DNA of 53,310 bases from Chitinophagales bacterium (GTDB lineage: Bacteria > Bacteroidota > Bacteroidia > Chitinophagales > Chitinophagaceae), in the NCBI GenBank assembly GCA_015655015.1, contig JAATFV010000027.1:1-53310 (forward strand), in the 5' to 3' direction. Below the pieces are notes generated by a model that was not told where the DNA came from, ran no database searches, and worked only from the letters and a program-made list of their open reading frames with translations. Shown here piece by piece: positions 28,245 to 37,036 of this stretch. The number at the start of each line of letters is the position of its first letter. Within the stretch, counting starts at the first letter, position 1. A program made the position numbers and the translations under genes.

Positions 28245-29099
28245 ATGTTCAAACCAGCTTTCCAGATAGAAGTATCAGATATAAAAGACACGGACCTGCT
28301 TCAGTCACGCCTGCTTGTGGAGGTCAACACCCATTCGTTCAGCTATGTGCTGCTCAATCAGCGGAACATGAGTCCCCTGGTGGTAAAGTATTATCAACTG
28401 GATCATGCCAAAGAAAGGCTCCTGACAGAAGTTCTGCATGATATATTGCAGGAAGATGAATTGCTGCGACGTCCCGTGAAAGAGACCCTGCTTGTCTATA
28501 ATTTTCCCGAGAGCAGCCTGGTGCCCGAGCCCTTATTCAGCCCGGACACTAACAAGGAAATTATAGATACCGTTCATGGCGATCTTCACAAAGGACTTAT
28601 TCTTACGGAAAAGATACCCTGGTGGGAGCTCTTTAATGTGTATCGCATTTCTCCGGACCTGCACCAGCTGCTGCAACACCAGTTCACTGCCGGAAAATAC
28701 TGGCATTACTATAGCCTGCTCCTGAAAAGCTACAAGATGTTCGATTCCGTCGAAGACCGGGACAGCCTTAAGGTGATCTTCTATGCCGACAAAATGGTAG
28801 TGCTGGTCATCAAAAAAGGCATCGTACAGCTCATGCAGACCTTTTATTACCAGGATACAAAGGATGTAGCGTATCATTTATTAAACTGTTGCCACCAGCT
28901 GGGCATCAACCAGGAGGAGGTCAGACTGCTGGTAGGCGGCCTGATCGACCGGCAATCGGCCCTGAGCACGGAGCTGCATAAATACTTCCTGCAGATCTCC
29001 TTTGAAGAGATCGACGAGAGTATCAAGGTCACAGACGAACTAAAGGAGCTGCCCCTGCATTATTTTTCATCCATTCTCAAAATGGCAGTATGCGCATAA
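28245..29099 (+). CDS. DUF3822 family protein
   Basis: 284 residues, recognised as the DUF3822 family that commonly sits directly before rsmD in Bacteroidota. The fold resembles the actin-like/ASKHA two-lobed type: it begins with strands (LLVEVNTHSFSYVLL) and repeats the pattern later (LKVIFYADKMVVLVIKKG). No catalytic residues can be named. The stop overlaps the rsmD start by 10 bp, so the two are translationally linked. Its function is unknown; the constant pairing suggests a link to 16S rRNA methylation or ribosome assembly, which is inference. Confidence 0.85.
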   Translation: MFKPAFQIEVSDIKDTDLLQSRLLVEVNTHSFSYVLLNQRNMSPLVVKYYQLDHAKERLLTEVLHDILQEDELLRRPVKETLLVYNFPESSLVPEPLFSPDTNKEIIDTVHGDLHKGLILTEKIPWWELFNVYRISPDLHQLLQHQFTAGKYWHYYSLLLKSYKMFDSVEDRDSLKVIFYADKMVVLVIKKGIVQLMQTFYYQDTKDVAYHLLNCCHQLGINQEEVRLLVGGLIDRQSALSTELHKYFLQISFEEIDESIKVTDELKELPLHYFSSILKMAVCA

Positions 29100-29635
29100 T
29101 CGGAGGTGAGCTGGGAGGCAGGAGGGTGAATCCGCCATCCAAAATGCCCTATACACGGCCTACGACCGATATAGCAAAAGAAGGGCTGTTCAATATTCTG
29201 GAGAATAACCTCGATCTCCCGGGACTGAAGACCCTGGATCTCTTCGGAGGCACGGGCAGCATCAGCTATGAGCTGGCATCCCGGGGAGTAAAGGATCTCA
29301 CTGTGATAGAAAAAGATCCCGCGATGTTCGCCTTCATTCAGAAAAGTGCGAAAGAGCTGGGACTTGAGAGCTATTATAAGGTGATCCGCATGGATGTATT
29401 TCGCTTCCTGGAACAGTGCGCCGAAAAATTCGACTTCATCTTTGCAGGTCCCCCTTATGCCCTGACGAACATTGATGATCTCCCGAAAAAGATCATAGAA
29501 CGGCAATTATTGAAAGAGAAAGGATGGTTTGTCCTGGAACATACCCCCCGCAATGATTATGAAGGCGCTCCCTTATTCGTCACCCAACGAAATTATGGCA
29601 CGACGGTATTCTCTATTTTTGTAAACAAGACCTGA
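29090..29635 (+). CDS. rsmD: 16S rRNA (guanine-966-N2)-methyltransferase
   Basis: 181 residues. Family start MRIIGGELGGRRV, then RPTTDIAKEGLFNIL, and the SAM-binding LDLFGGTGSISYELASRG. The catalytic motif that is (D/N)PPY in most RsmD proteins reads AGPPYAL here, with Gly at the acidic position. I cannot judge by eye whether that is a lineage norm. The enzyme methylates G966 of 16S rRNA using SAM. It overlaps DUF3822 by 10 bp. Confidence 0.9.
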   Translation: MRIIGGELGGRRVNPPSKMPYTRPTTDIAKEGLFNILENNLDLPGLKTLDLFGGTGSISYELASRGVKDLTVIEKDPAMFAFIQKSAKELGLESYYKVIRMDVFRFLEQCAEKFDFIFAGPPYALTNIDDLPKKIIERQLLKEKGWFVLEHTPRNDYEGAPLFVTQRNYGTTVFSIFVNKT

Positions 29636-29690
29636 TTCTCCGGCGCCGGATCATGTGTCATCCCCGGGCAGGTCAACTAACCATGTAACT

Positions 29691-30347
29691 ATGCAACCGA
29701 TTTTCATCTCCGGGATCGGAACCGACGTCGGTAAGACGCTGGTCGCCGCCATCATAACAGAAGCTTTACAGGCTGATTACTGGAAGCCTGTACAGGCTGG
29801 TTATGCCGAAGGTACGGATAGCGAATGGGTGGCTGAGCGGATCAGTCATCCCCAGGGCCGGGTATGGCCGGAAACCTACAAGCTTTCCTTGCCTGCTTCC
29901 CCTCATATTGCAGCCCGGCAGGAAAAACTGGAGATCAGCCTGGACCGGATAGCCGGCCAATGGACAGCCGAATCTGCCATCAGGGCCGGTCATCTCTCCG
30001 ATTACCTCGTCATCGAAGGGGCGGGTGGCTTGCTGGTGCCACTCAACGAAAAGGAATTTGTGCTTGACCTGGTGAAGAAGCTCGACGCTACCGTCATCCT
30101 GGTAAGCCGGAATTACCTGGGGAGCATCAACCATTCCTTACTGACGGCCGCCTTGTGCCAATCCCATGGATTAAAGGTTGCAGGCTGGATCTTCAATGAT
30201 CAATATGGGCATTACGAAGCAGAGATCGCACAGTGGAGCGGTTTCCCTTCCATCGCCTCGGTCCCTTTTTATAAAGATCCTGATACGGAGTTTATCCGGG
30301 AAGAGGCGGGGAAAATGAAGACTTCCCTGCTGGCGGCAATCGGATAG
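29691..30347 (+). CDS. bioD: ATP-dependent dethiobiotin synthetase
   Basis: About 218 residues from ATG 29691 (MQPIFISGIGTDVGKTLV); the in-frame GTG at 29655 adds atypical sequence. The P-loop GIGTDVGKT and the VIEGAGGLLVPLNE block are characteristic. It makes dethiobiotin from 7,8-diaminopelargonate, CO2 and ATP. No other bio genes are next to it here. It is a lone gene between rsmD and lpxK in the same orientation. Confidence 0.93.
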   Translation: MQPIFISGIGTDVGKTLVAAIITEALQADYWKPVQAGYAEGTDSEWVAERISHPQGRVWPETYKLSLPASPHIAARQEKLEISLDRIAGQWTAESAIRAGHLSDYLVIEGAGGLLVPLNEKEFVLDLVKKLDATVILVSRNYLGSINHSLLTAALCQSHGLKVAGWIFNDQYGHYEAEIAQWSGFPSIASVPFYKDPDTEFIREEAGKMKTSLLAAIG

Positions 30348-30528
30348 CGTGGGCCCGCTTATTCGGCCTGCATGGTATAAAGACGGCTTCTGCCGGGTAA
30401 TTGGTCGAAAAGAGCCTGTTCGGATCGGTTAAAACATGCGTTTATGACATGTCTTCAGGAATTTGACTTATCTTTACAGTAGGGATACCCCCCTACATCG
30501 GCCTTTCCGCCCGATACCGAACAATCAT

Positions 30529-31797
30529 ATGAATTTCAATTTTCCGCTGTTAAAGCCCGTTCGCATCCTCTTATTTCCCCTATCGCTTATCTATGCCCTC
30601 GTCGTCCGGATACGTAACTGGTGTTATGACAGGAACATCCTTTCATCCTCTTCCTTTAATTTGCCTATTATCTGTGTAGGTAATCTGGCTGTTGGAGGCA
30701 CCGGCAAGTCTCCCATGGTGGAATTGCTGATCAGGATCTTAAAGGACCGGTATGAAATAGCTGTATTGAGCAGGGGGTATAAACGCAAGACCCGGGGGTA
30801 TGCGCTGGCCGGTGCTTCCTCCACCGCGCTGGACATTGGGGACGAGCCCATGCAGTTCCATAGTAAATTCCCGGAACTTACCATCGCCGTGGGAGAAGAG
30901 CGGATCGTTGCCATTCCGCAGCTGTTGCATGACCGGCCGGGCACCCGTGCCATCGTATTGGATGATGCCTTCCAGCACCGGTCTGTAAAGGCCGGGCTTA
31001 ATATTCTGCTGACGGACTATTCCAATTTGTTCACCCGGGACTGGTGGCTGCCCAGCGGGGATCTCCGGGATGCGCCGAGCAGCTACCGGAGGGCCGACCT
31101 GATCATTGTCACCAAGTGTCCGGAAGACCTGGCGGAGAGCGAACGCCGTTCTATTATCCAGGAGATCGGTCCCCTCAAACACCAGCAGGTATTTTTTTCT
31201 GCCATTCAATACGGATTGCCGTATCATATTACGAGGGGAACTGACTCTGCTGCCGGGGGAAATGTTACATCTGATCCGGGAGGAAAAGATATTTCTGATT
31301 TGGGTGGAAAAGTTATTTCTGGTCCCGTAGGAAATGTTACTGGTCCAATAAAGGATAACAAAACCAACGTTACCGGAAAGGCTGGCGTAGCGGCAACTGT
31401 AGAGATCGACGATAAAATGGAAGTATTGCTGGTGACAGGTATCGCCAATCCGGGGCCCTTGAAAAAATGGCTGGACGAAAGAGCGGGAGCCTATTATGAA
31501 CTGGCCTACAGTGATCATCATATCTTCTCCATCGACGATCTGAACAATATCACCCGCCGGTTCAATGGTATATCCTCCGGTAATAAGATCATTCTCACCA
31601 CTGAAAAAGATGCGGTGCGCCTGGTCAAATTCCGGCAGGAGCTGGAAGGCTGGCCCTTTTATGTCCTTCCCATCGAACCGCGATTTTTATTCGATGACCA
31701 GCCCCGTTTTACTGATTTAATTGTTACATTCATCACCAATTTCTCTGCCGCCTCCGGAACGAATCTGCCGGGGCAGGCGCCGAAAGAGAACGTTTAA
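30529..31797 (+). CDS. lpxK: Tetraacyldisaccharide 4'-kinase
   Basis: About 422 residues from ATG 30529 (MNFNFPLLKPVRILL). LpxK phosphorylates lipid A disaccharide at the 4' position on the inner membrane. The N-terminal helix and the Walker A VGNLAVGGTGKSPMVELL are present, as are the metal-binding part VLDDAFQHRSV and a C-terminal TEKDAVRL motif. A low-complexity insertion at about residues 240-292 with a fourfold 24-bp repeat makes it some 60-70 residues longer than usual. The catalytic motifs flank the insertion and are intact. Confidence 0.93.
   Translation: MNFNFPLLKPVRILLFPLSLIYALVVRIRNWCYDRNILSSSSFNLPIICVGNLAVGGTGKSPMVELLIRILKDRYEIAVLSRGYKRKTRGYALAGASSTALDIGDEPMQFHSKFPELTIAVGEERIVAIPQLLHDRPGTRAIVLDDAFQHRSVKAGLNILLTDYSNLFTRDWWLPSGDLRDAPSSYRRADLIIVTKCPEDLAESERRSIIQEIGPLKHQQVFFSAIQYGLPYHITRGTDSAAGGNVTSDPGGKDISDLGGKVISGPVGNVTGPIKDNKTNVTGKAGVAATVEIDDKMEVLLVTGIANPGPLKKWLDERAGAYYELAYSDHHIFSIDDLNNITRRFNGISSGNKIILTTEKDAVRLVKFRQELEGWPFYVLPIEPRFLFDDQPRFTDLIVTFITNFSAASGTNLPGQAPKENV
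31255..31350 (+). repeat. Four 24-bp tandem repeats inside lpxK
   Basis: Four eight-residue units GGNVTSDP, GGKDISDL, GGKVISGP and VGNVTGPI are encoded in tandem, in frame, between the core and the C-terminal part of LpxK. They look like a minisatellite expansion that keeps the reading frame. Confidence 0.8.
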
Positions 31798-31844
31798 ACA
31801 CAAATACAGGAGATCTATATCCTACAACATCTAAAAAGAAGAAT

Positions 31845-33968
31845 ATGAGCGAGAGCAGAAATAGAAACAAGAAAAAGAAAAAACCGGACCTTAATGACGC
31901 TAACTTATACAAAGGCCGTCTGGACGTTACCCGTTCGGGAATGGGTTTTGTCATTGTAGAAGGCAGAGAGCAGGATATCCTGATCCGGCCTTCCGATTTT
32001 AATACGGCCCTGCATGGCGACACGGTGCGGGTCAGGGTACGCAATAGCTCCGGCAAGAGCGGCCGTGTCCAGGGAGAAGTAGTGGAAGTGGTGGACAGGA
32101 AGCAAATGGAATTCCTGGGACATGTGGAGCTGAGCCAGTCCTTTGCTTTCTTTATCGCAGATACGGATAAGCCTATGCCGGATATCTATATTCCCCTTTC
32201 CAAGCTCAATGGAGCCGTCCATAACGACAAGGTCATTGTCCGGGTCGTGGAATGGGAGAAAAATAAAAAACCTCAGGGAGAAGTCATACAAGTCCTGGAC
32301 AAGGGCGATGAGAACGACCGCGCCATGAAAGAGATCCTGCTGGAGAATGGTTTCCCGCTCTTTTTCCCGGAAGAAGTAACGGAAGAGTCCGAAAGACTGC
32401 CTGACCTCATCGCAGCCTCCGAGATAGAGAAGCGGAAAGACATACGGAATATCCTCACCTTCACGATCGATCCGGTGGATGCAAAAGACTTCGATGATGC
32501 TATTTCCATCCGGACTTTGAAGAATGGACATTTGGAGATCGGCGTACATATTGCCGATGTAAGCCATTACGTGGAGCCGGAGACGGCCCTCGATAAAGAA
32601 GCCTATACCCGGGCCACTTCCGTATATCTTCCGGACCGGGTCAATCCCATGCTGCCTGAAAGGATCTCCAATGAACTTTGTTCCCTGCGTCCGCATGAAG
32701 ACAAGCTCACGTTCTCCACTATCTTCCAGATGAACCACAAAGGGGAAATAAAAAATCACTGGATCGGGAAGACGGTTATCCATTCCGATCACCGCTTCAC
32801 CTATGAAGAGGTGCAGGAGATCATTGAACAAAAAACAGGATTACACCAGGAAGAAATAGAAATTCTCAATGATATAGCCCAGCGTTTCCGCAAGCAACGT
32901 TTTAAAAAAGGGGCCATCAATTTCTCTTCCACGGAAGTCCGGTTCAAGCTGGATGAAAAAGGCAAGCCGATCGGCATCATGATCAAGGAGAGCAAGGAAG
33001 CGCATCAGCTGGTGGAAGAGTTCATGCTGCTGGCCAACCGGACTGTAGCGGAGAGCGTGGGGAAGATCAAGGTGGATAAGAAGCCTGTGCCATTTCCCTA
33101 CCGGGTCCATGACACTCCCGACAAGGAGAAATTGCTGCCGTTTATTGAGTTCGCCAAAAAATACGGTCACCGGTTCGATACCGAAACACCGGCGTCTATT
33201 GCGTCGTCCTTTAACCAGATGCTGGTAGACGTAAAAGGAAGGCCCGAGCAGCATGTACTGGAGCAGCTGGGTATCCGCACCATGGCCAAGGCTATCTATA
33301 CTACGGAAAATATCGGCCACTACGGACTTGGATTTGAGCATTACTGTCATTTTACATCCCCGATCCGGAGATATCCGGACGTTATGGTTCACAGGATCTT
33401 ACAGGAATGTCTGGACGAAAAGATTGAAATAGATAAAAAGCTGGAAGCCAAATGCCGGCACTCCAGTGAAAGAGAGCGGGCTGCCATGGACAGCGAGCGG
33501 GCTGCGAACAAGTACAAGCAGGTAGAATACATGCAGGAATTCCTGGGAGAAGAATTCGAGGGAGTGATCAGCGGGGTCGCCTCTTTTGGGTTCTGGGTAG
33601 AGACCGTTGCTCATAAATGCGAAGGCCTGGTCAGTATTAACAGCTTACTGGAATACGACGATTTCCGGCATAATGAAGCTGACTATAGCCTGGTAGGAAG
33701 GCGCAGCGGACGGCAGTTCCGAATGGGAGATAAAGTGACGATCAAAGTGGTGGCCGCCAATCTTACCAAACGCCAGCTGGATTATGAGTGGGTGATCGTC
33801 AGCGGCGGAAAATTGGAAAATGCCGTTCCGGAAGAAGGCGTTTTGGCAGAGAGGGGTGTTCCCATACCAGCTCCTGCCCGTTCAAAAGGGAAAAAAGAGG
33901 GTAAGGACAAAGAGGGTCGGCGAGGCGACAAGGAAAAAGAAAAAAAGCACCGGAAGAAGAAAAAATAA
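31845..33968 (+). CDS. rnr: Ribonuclease R
   Basis: 707 residues. A 3'-to-5' exoribonuclease that degrades structured RNA. N-terminal cold-shock domains cover about 20-190. The RNB catalytic domain has DPVDAKDFDDAIS (metal-binding aspartates) and HCHFTSPIRRYPDVMVHR-type sequence (visible as YCHFTSPIRRYPD). An S1 domain follows (FEGVISGVASFGFWVE). The C-terminus is a Lys-rich tail of about 45 residues, as in other RNase R proteins. The polyprenyl synthetase starts 4 bp after the stop, so they are co-transcribed. Confidence 0.96.
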   Translation: MSESRNRNKKKKKPDLNDANLYKGRLDVTRSGMGFVIVEGREQDILIRPSDFNTALHGDTVRVRVRNSSGKSGRVQGEVVEVVDRKQMEFLGHVELSQSFAFFIADTDKPMPDIYIPLSKLNGAVHNDKVIVRVVEWEKNKKPQGEVIQVLDKGDENDRAMKEILLENGFPLFFPEEVTEESERLPDLIAASEIEKRKDIRNILTFTIDPVDAKDFDDAISIRTLKNGHLEIGVHIADVSHYVEPETALDKEAYTRATSVYLPDRVNPMLPERISNELCSLRPHEDKLTFSTIFQMNHKGEIKNHWIGKTVIHSDHRFTYEEVQEIIEQKTGLHQEEIEILNDIAQRFRKQRFKKGAINFSSTEVRFKLDEKGKPIGIMIKESKEAHQLVEEFMLLANRTVAESVGKIKVDKKPVPFPYRVHDTPDKEKLLPFIEFAKKYGHRFDTETPASIASSFNQMLVDVKGRPEQHVLEQLGIRTMAKAIYTTENIGHYGLGFEHYCHFTSPIRRYPDVMVHRILQECLDEKIEIDKKLEAKCRHSSERERAAMDSERAANKYKQVEYMQEFLGEEFEGVISGVASFGFWVETVAHKCEGLVSINSLLEYDDFRHNEADYSLVGRRSGRQFRMGDKVTIKVVAANLTKRQLDYEWVIVSGGKLENAVPEEGVLAERGVPIPAPARSKGKKEGKDKEGRRGDKEKEKKHRKKKK

Positions 33969-33972
33969 AGGT

Positions 33973-34938
33973 ATGCACCATTTCGAAGAGTTATCGACGA
34001 GTTTTATCGAACGTTTCAACGTACCCCATTTCCCTTCTCATCCTGCCAGCCTGTATGAACCAGCCGATTATTTCCTGGGCCTGGGAGGTAAAAGGATCCG
34101 TCCTGTATTATCCCTGATGGGAAATGAGCTTTTTGGGGAAATTGATCCGGATGCCTGGTTGCTGGCCAATGCAGTAGAGATCTTCCATAATTTCACGCTG
34201 ATCCATGATGATATTATGGACAAAGCGCCCTTACGGCGGGGGAAGCCAACCGTCCATGAGAAATACGGCTCTTCCACGGCCCTGCTCACCGGGGACGTAA
34301 TGATGGTAGCGGCGTACGATTATATCAGCAGGATGCAGCCTCCACATATCCGGCCGATCATGCAGATCTTCAATCAGGCGGCTAAGCAGGTTTGCGAAGG
34401 GCAGCAGCTCGATATGGACTTTGAAACGACCGAACGGGTAGGGTTGGACGAATACCTTTCCATGATAGAATTGAAGACCTCCGTATTGCTGGCCGCCAGC
34501 CTGCAGATGGGGGCAGTGCTGGGCGGGGCCGGTCTGGGCAATCAGCAGCATCTCTATAATTTCGGTAAGGCCCTGGGCCTGGCCTTCCAGGTGCAGGACG
34601 ATTACCTGGACTGTTTCGGAGACCCGGCTAAATTCGGCAAACAGGTGGGAGGAGATATTGTGGCGGGGAAGAAGACCTTTTTGTTGATCAGGACCCTCGA
34701 AGTCGCTACAGCGGCGCAACATCGTCAGATCAAAGAGCTGGAACAGGCCGATCCTGTTTCCAAAGTGACCGGTATGCTGCAGTTATTCAAAGCCTGCGGG
34801 GTGGACGGCTGGGCAAGGGAATTAAAAGAGAAATACATGCAGGCATCTTATCAGCACCTGGAAGATATTGCCGTGCTGGCCCGCCGGAAGGAGCCCTTAC
34901 GGGAGTTAGCCGCCTTCCTGGTGCAGCGGGAGTATTGA
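33973..34938 (+). CDS. Polyprenyl diphosphate synthase
   Basis: 321 residues from ATG 33973 (MHHFEELSTSFIERFN); an open frame extends upstream to 33820 but overlaps rnr and encodes a basic, unlike sequence. Both Asp-rich motifs are present: LIHDDIMDKAPLRRG and QVQDDYLDCFGD, with GGKRIRP in the N-terminal part. It condenses isopentenyl diphosphate with an allylic diphosphate, probably giving a geranylgeranyl- or longer product for quinone or carrier lipids; chain length is not readable by eye. Three 28-bp repeats span its stop codon. Confidence 0.93.
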   Translation: MHHFEELSTSFIERFNVPHFPSHPASLYEPADYFLGLGGKRIRPVLSLMGNELFGEIDPDAWLLANAVEIFHNFTLIHDDIMDKAPLRRGKPTVHEKYGSSTALLTGDVMMVAAYDYISRMQPPHIRPIMQIFNQAAKQVCEGQQLDMDFETTERVGLDEYLSMIELKTSVLLAASLQMGAVLGGAGLGNQQHLYNFGKALGLAFQVQDDYLDCFGDPAKFGKQVGGDIVAGKKTFLLIRTLEVATAAQHRQIKELEQADPVSKVTGMLQLFKACGVDGWARELKEKYMQASYQHLEDIAVLARRKEPLRELAAFLVQREY

Positions 34939-35009
34939 CAGGGCTGCTCCAACGCGGGAGTACGGACAAGCCTGCTCCACCGCGGGAATATGGACAGGGC
35001 TGCCCCGTC
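34926..35009. repeat. Three 28-bp tandem repeats across a stop codon
   Basis: Three copies begin GCGGGA at 34926, 34954 and 34982, each with a GGACA(G/A)(G/C)CTGC(T/C)CC-like core. Copy 1 contains the last sense codons and the TGA of the polyprenyl synthase. The array fills the gap to the convergent 66-residue gene. Confidence 0.75.
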
Positions 35010-35015
35010 GCTGTC

Positions 35016-35216
35016 TTATCCGGAAATAAAACGGCACAATTCATTGATGTCGGCAAAAGGCGCTATGATATAGCCTTCATCCAATAATTTATAGATGCCA
35101 TTGGCTTCTACTTCGATCTCGTAAGCGGGGGGCACCTTTATATGGTTGCCGTTTACGGACATAACTTCTATTTCATAAAATTGTAGCGCCTCCAGTAATA
35201 TTTCCAGTGCTGTCAT
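35016..35216 (-). CDS. Small hypothetical protein at the end of the hydrogenase locus
   Basis: 66 residues, mainly acidic and helical with a short beta part (MTALEILLEALQFYEIEV... ADINELCRFISG). No family recognised. It lies 18 bp after the nickel-permease-like gene on the same strand, at the 3' end of the hydrogenase locus, and faces the polyprenyl synthase convergently. Its role in hydrogenase metabolism is only suggested by position. Confidence 0.55.
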   Translation of the reverse strand: MTALEILLEALQFYEIEVMSVNGNHIKVPPAYEIEVEANGIYKLLDEGYIIAPFADINELCRFISG

Positions 35217-35234
35217 AATTTTCAGGCTATATTT

Positions 35235-35882
35235 TCAGGCTACCAGGTTGTCAAAAATCACTTTGCCTCCATATAACAGGCAGAGTGTGGAAGAGGTGAT
35301 AATTAAAACATTTTTCAATAGTCGCGTCTGCATGATCCTTTTGGAAAAGGGTATACTGAACAGGCCTGCAGCCACTAACATGCCAACGATACAGCCCGCT
35401 CCGAATATTAACAGGTAGATCAGCCCATCCGCCGGTCCTTTGATCTGAGACATAACTACTAAGATCAATGCACCGCTGCCTGCAAGACCATGGATCAGGC
35501 CCACCCCATAAGCCAGTGAATGTTCGTGTAAATGCTTATGCGTTCCCGCTGTGTGCCCATGGGCATGCGCGTGAACCACCATTTTACCGTTGCGAAAAAA
35601 TTTCACCAGCCGGTAAATGGCCAGGGTTATCAACATAACGCCTACGGTCGCTTCGAAATAATGGAAGTAGTGTGCTGAAATATTCGTTTTAAAGAGGATC
35701 ATGAGAATGCCGATAAAAAAAATAGTGCTGGCATGGCCCAGCCCCCAAAAAACGCCATCTTTTAAAGACAGGATAATGTTGTTGCGCTGCGAGACGATAT
35801 TGCTGACAGCCAGCAAATGATCTGTTTCAAAGGCATGGGTGAAGCCGGCGTAGATCGTGAGAACAAGGGGAAATGTAAACAT
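35235..35882 (-). CDS. Nickel permease-like membrane protein (NicO/UreH type)
   Basis: 215 residues, about six membrane helices. The signature H-x4-DH lies in helix 1 (HAFETDHLLAVSNIVS), as in NiCoT/NicO nickel-cobalt carriers, and GLGHASTIFFIG is the second typical motif. Between helices 3 and 4 sits a cytoplasmic or periplasmic His-rich loop (HAHAHGHTAGTHKHLHEH), suited to metal binding. Placement after the hyp genes fits nickel import for [NiFe] cofactor assembly. Urease genes, another nickel consumer, are not in the window. Confidence 0.8.
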   Translation of the reverse strand: MFTFPLVLTIYAGFTHAFETDHLLAVSNIVSQRNNIILSLKDGVFWGLGHASTIFFIGILMILFKTNISAHYFHYFEATVGVMLITLAIYRLVKFFRNGKMVVHAHAHGHTAGTHKHLHEHSLAYGVGLIHGLAGSGALILVVMSQIKGPADGLIYLLIFGAGCIVGMLVAAGLFSIPFSKRIMQTRLLKNVLIITSSTLCLLYGGKVIFDNLVA

Positions 35883-35892
35883 TGTCCGTTGA

Positions 35893-37005
35893 TTAAATGG
35901 TGTAAATAGCTATCCGGTGATTACCCGTATCGGCTACTATTAGTTTGCCCTCCGCTGTACATACTGCGAAAGGCCAGTACAAGCGTTCATTGCCTTGCTG
36001 TCCTACCTCAAGATGTTCGCCGATGGTGTCAAAATCGATATTGCCGAACAATCCATCCGCTGCTTTATTATTGGCAGAAGGGATCTCCTTGAAAAATAAG
36101 ATACGGCTGTTGCCCGTATCGGCCAGCCATAAGGAGCCATTTTGCAGGAACATATCATAACACCAGTTCAGGGTGTTAGCGGCTGGCTTCAGGCGGTATT
36201 GATTTTGCCCGTTGCTGTCCAGGTCCGGCTGCCCGATCAGGACGGAAGCGGTGTTTGTAAAAGCATCTTTCCAATGGGCCCAGATCAGGATCCTGTAATA
36301 TTGCACATCTGCTATCGCCAGGACGCCCTCTTCCGACACTTTTACGGAATAAGGCCAGATCGCATGTGCCGGATCATAATCCTTTTCGTCAAAGCTGCTC
36401 TTACCGATCACCTTATCGGCAGCCTGGTAATTTCCGGTGGGGATCTTTTCATAAAATAACACCCTCCTGTTCCCTGTATCCGCGATCCATAAATGTTGGC
36501 CATCGCTCCATACCCCGTAGGGCCAATACAGGTTCCGGGAGGAAGCCATCGATCCTACTCCCTGTACATTCGGCAAATTGGTCTGCATGTCGGGCTGACC
36601 TACCACGACATCTGCCGGCTGCCCATTTTCCCGCGGAAACCGGTTCCATATCAACACCCGGTGATTCCAGGCGTCTGCAACGATGAGCTTGTTGCCATCG
36701 CTCCAGATGCCGGATGGATATAATAAGGAAGCGGCGTCTGTTTCCCCGCCGGCGTTGCGACCTGTATCCATTGAGGTTAGCTGGCCCAGTACCAGGTCCG
36801 GCCGTTGATAAGCCGATTCAGGCATTTTATTCCAGATAAAAACCCTGTTTTGCGCTGTATCGGCCACTATTAATCTGCCGCCGGCCACATGCAGCCCCCG
36901 GGGCGCTAAAAAGGGATTGCCCTCATCGCCGTAAAAGAACAGGCTGGCCTTTTTCAGTGGGGCCTTGCCCCGATCTTTGTCGCTGATATTGATGACTTCA
37001 TTCAT
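35893..37005 (-). CDS. NHL-repeat protein of the hydrogenase locus
   Basis: 370 residues. Five or six NHL repeats form a beta-propeller; each carries a version of (A/V)ADTGNHRI, for example IADTGNRRVLFYEK, LADTGNSRILFFK and the last VADTGNHRIAIYTI. No signal peptide is visible. NHL genes are recurrent neighbours of group 1h hydrogenases, where they may act as scaffolds, but no biochemical role is established. It starts 31 bp after hypE and 10 bp before the nickel-permease gene. Confidence 0.88.
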   Translation of the reverse strand: MNEVINISDKDRGKAPLKKASLFFYGDEGNPFLAPRGLHVAGGRLIVADTAQNRVFIWNKMPESAYQRPDLVLGQLTSMDTGRNAGGETDAASLLYPSGIWSDGNKLIVADAWNHRVLIWNRFPRENGQPADVVVGQPDMQTNLPNVQGVGSMASSRNLYWPYGVWSDGQHLWIADTGNRRVLFYEKIPTGNYQAADKVIGKSSFDEKDYDPAHAIWPYSVKVSEEGVLAIADVQYYRILIWAHWKDAFTNTASVLIGQPDLDSNGQNQYRLKPAANTLNWCYDMFLQNGSLWLADTGNSRILFFKEIPSANNKAADGLFGNIDFDTIGEHLEVGQQGNERLYWPFAVCTAEGKLIVADTGNHRIAIYTI

Positions 37006-37036
37006 AATAGATCCTGCGCCTGGGGGGGCAATTGCA

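Noticed and set aside
33820..33972. Long N-terminal extension of the polyprenyl synthase
   Set aside because: It overlaps rnr in another frame and is a basic sequence unlike the family; ATG 33973 fits.
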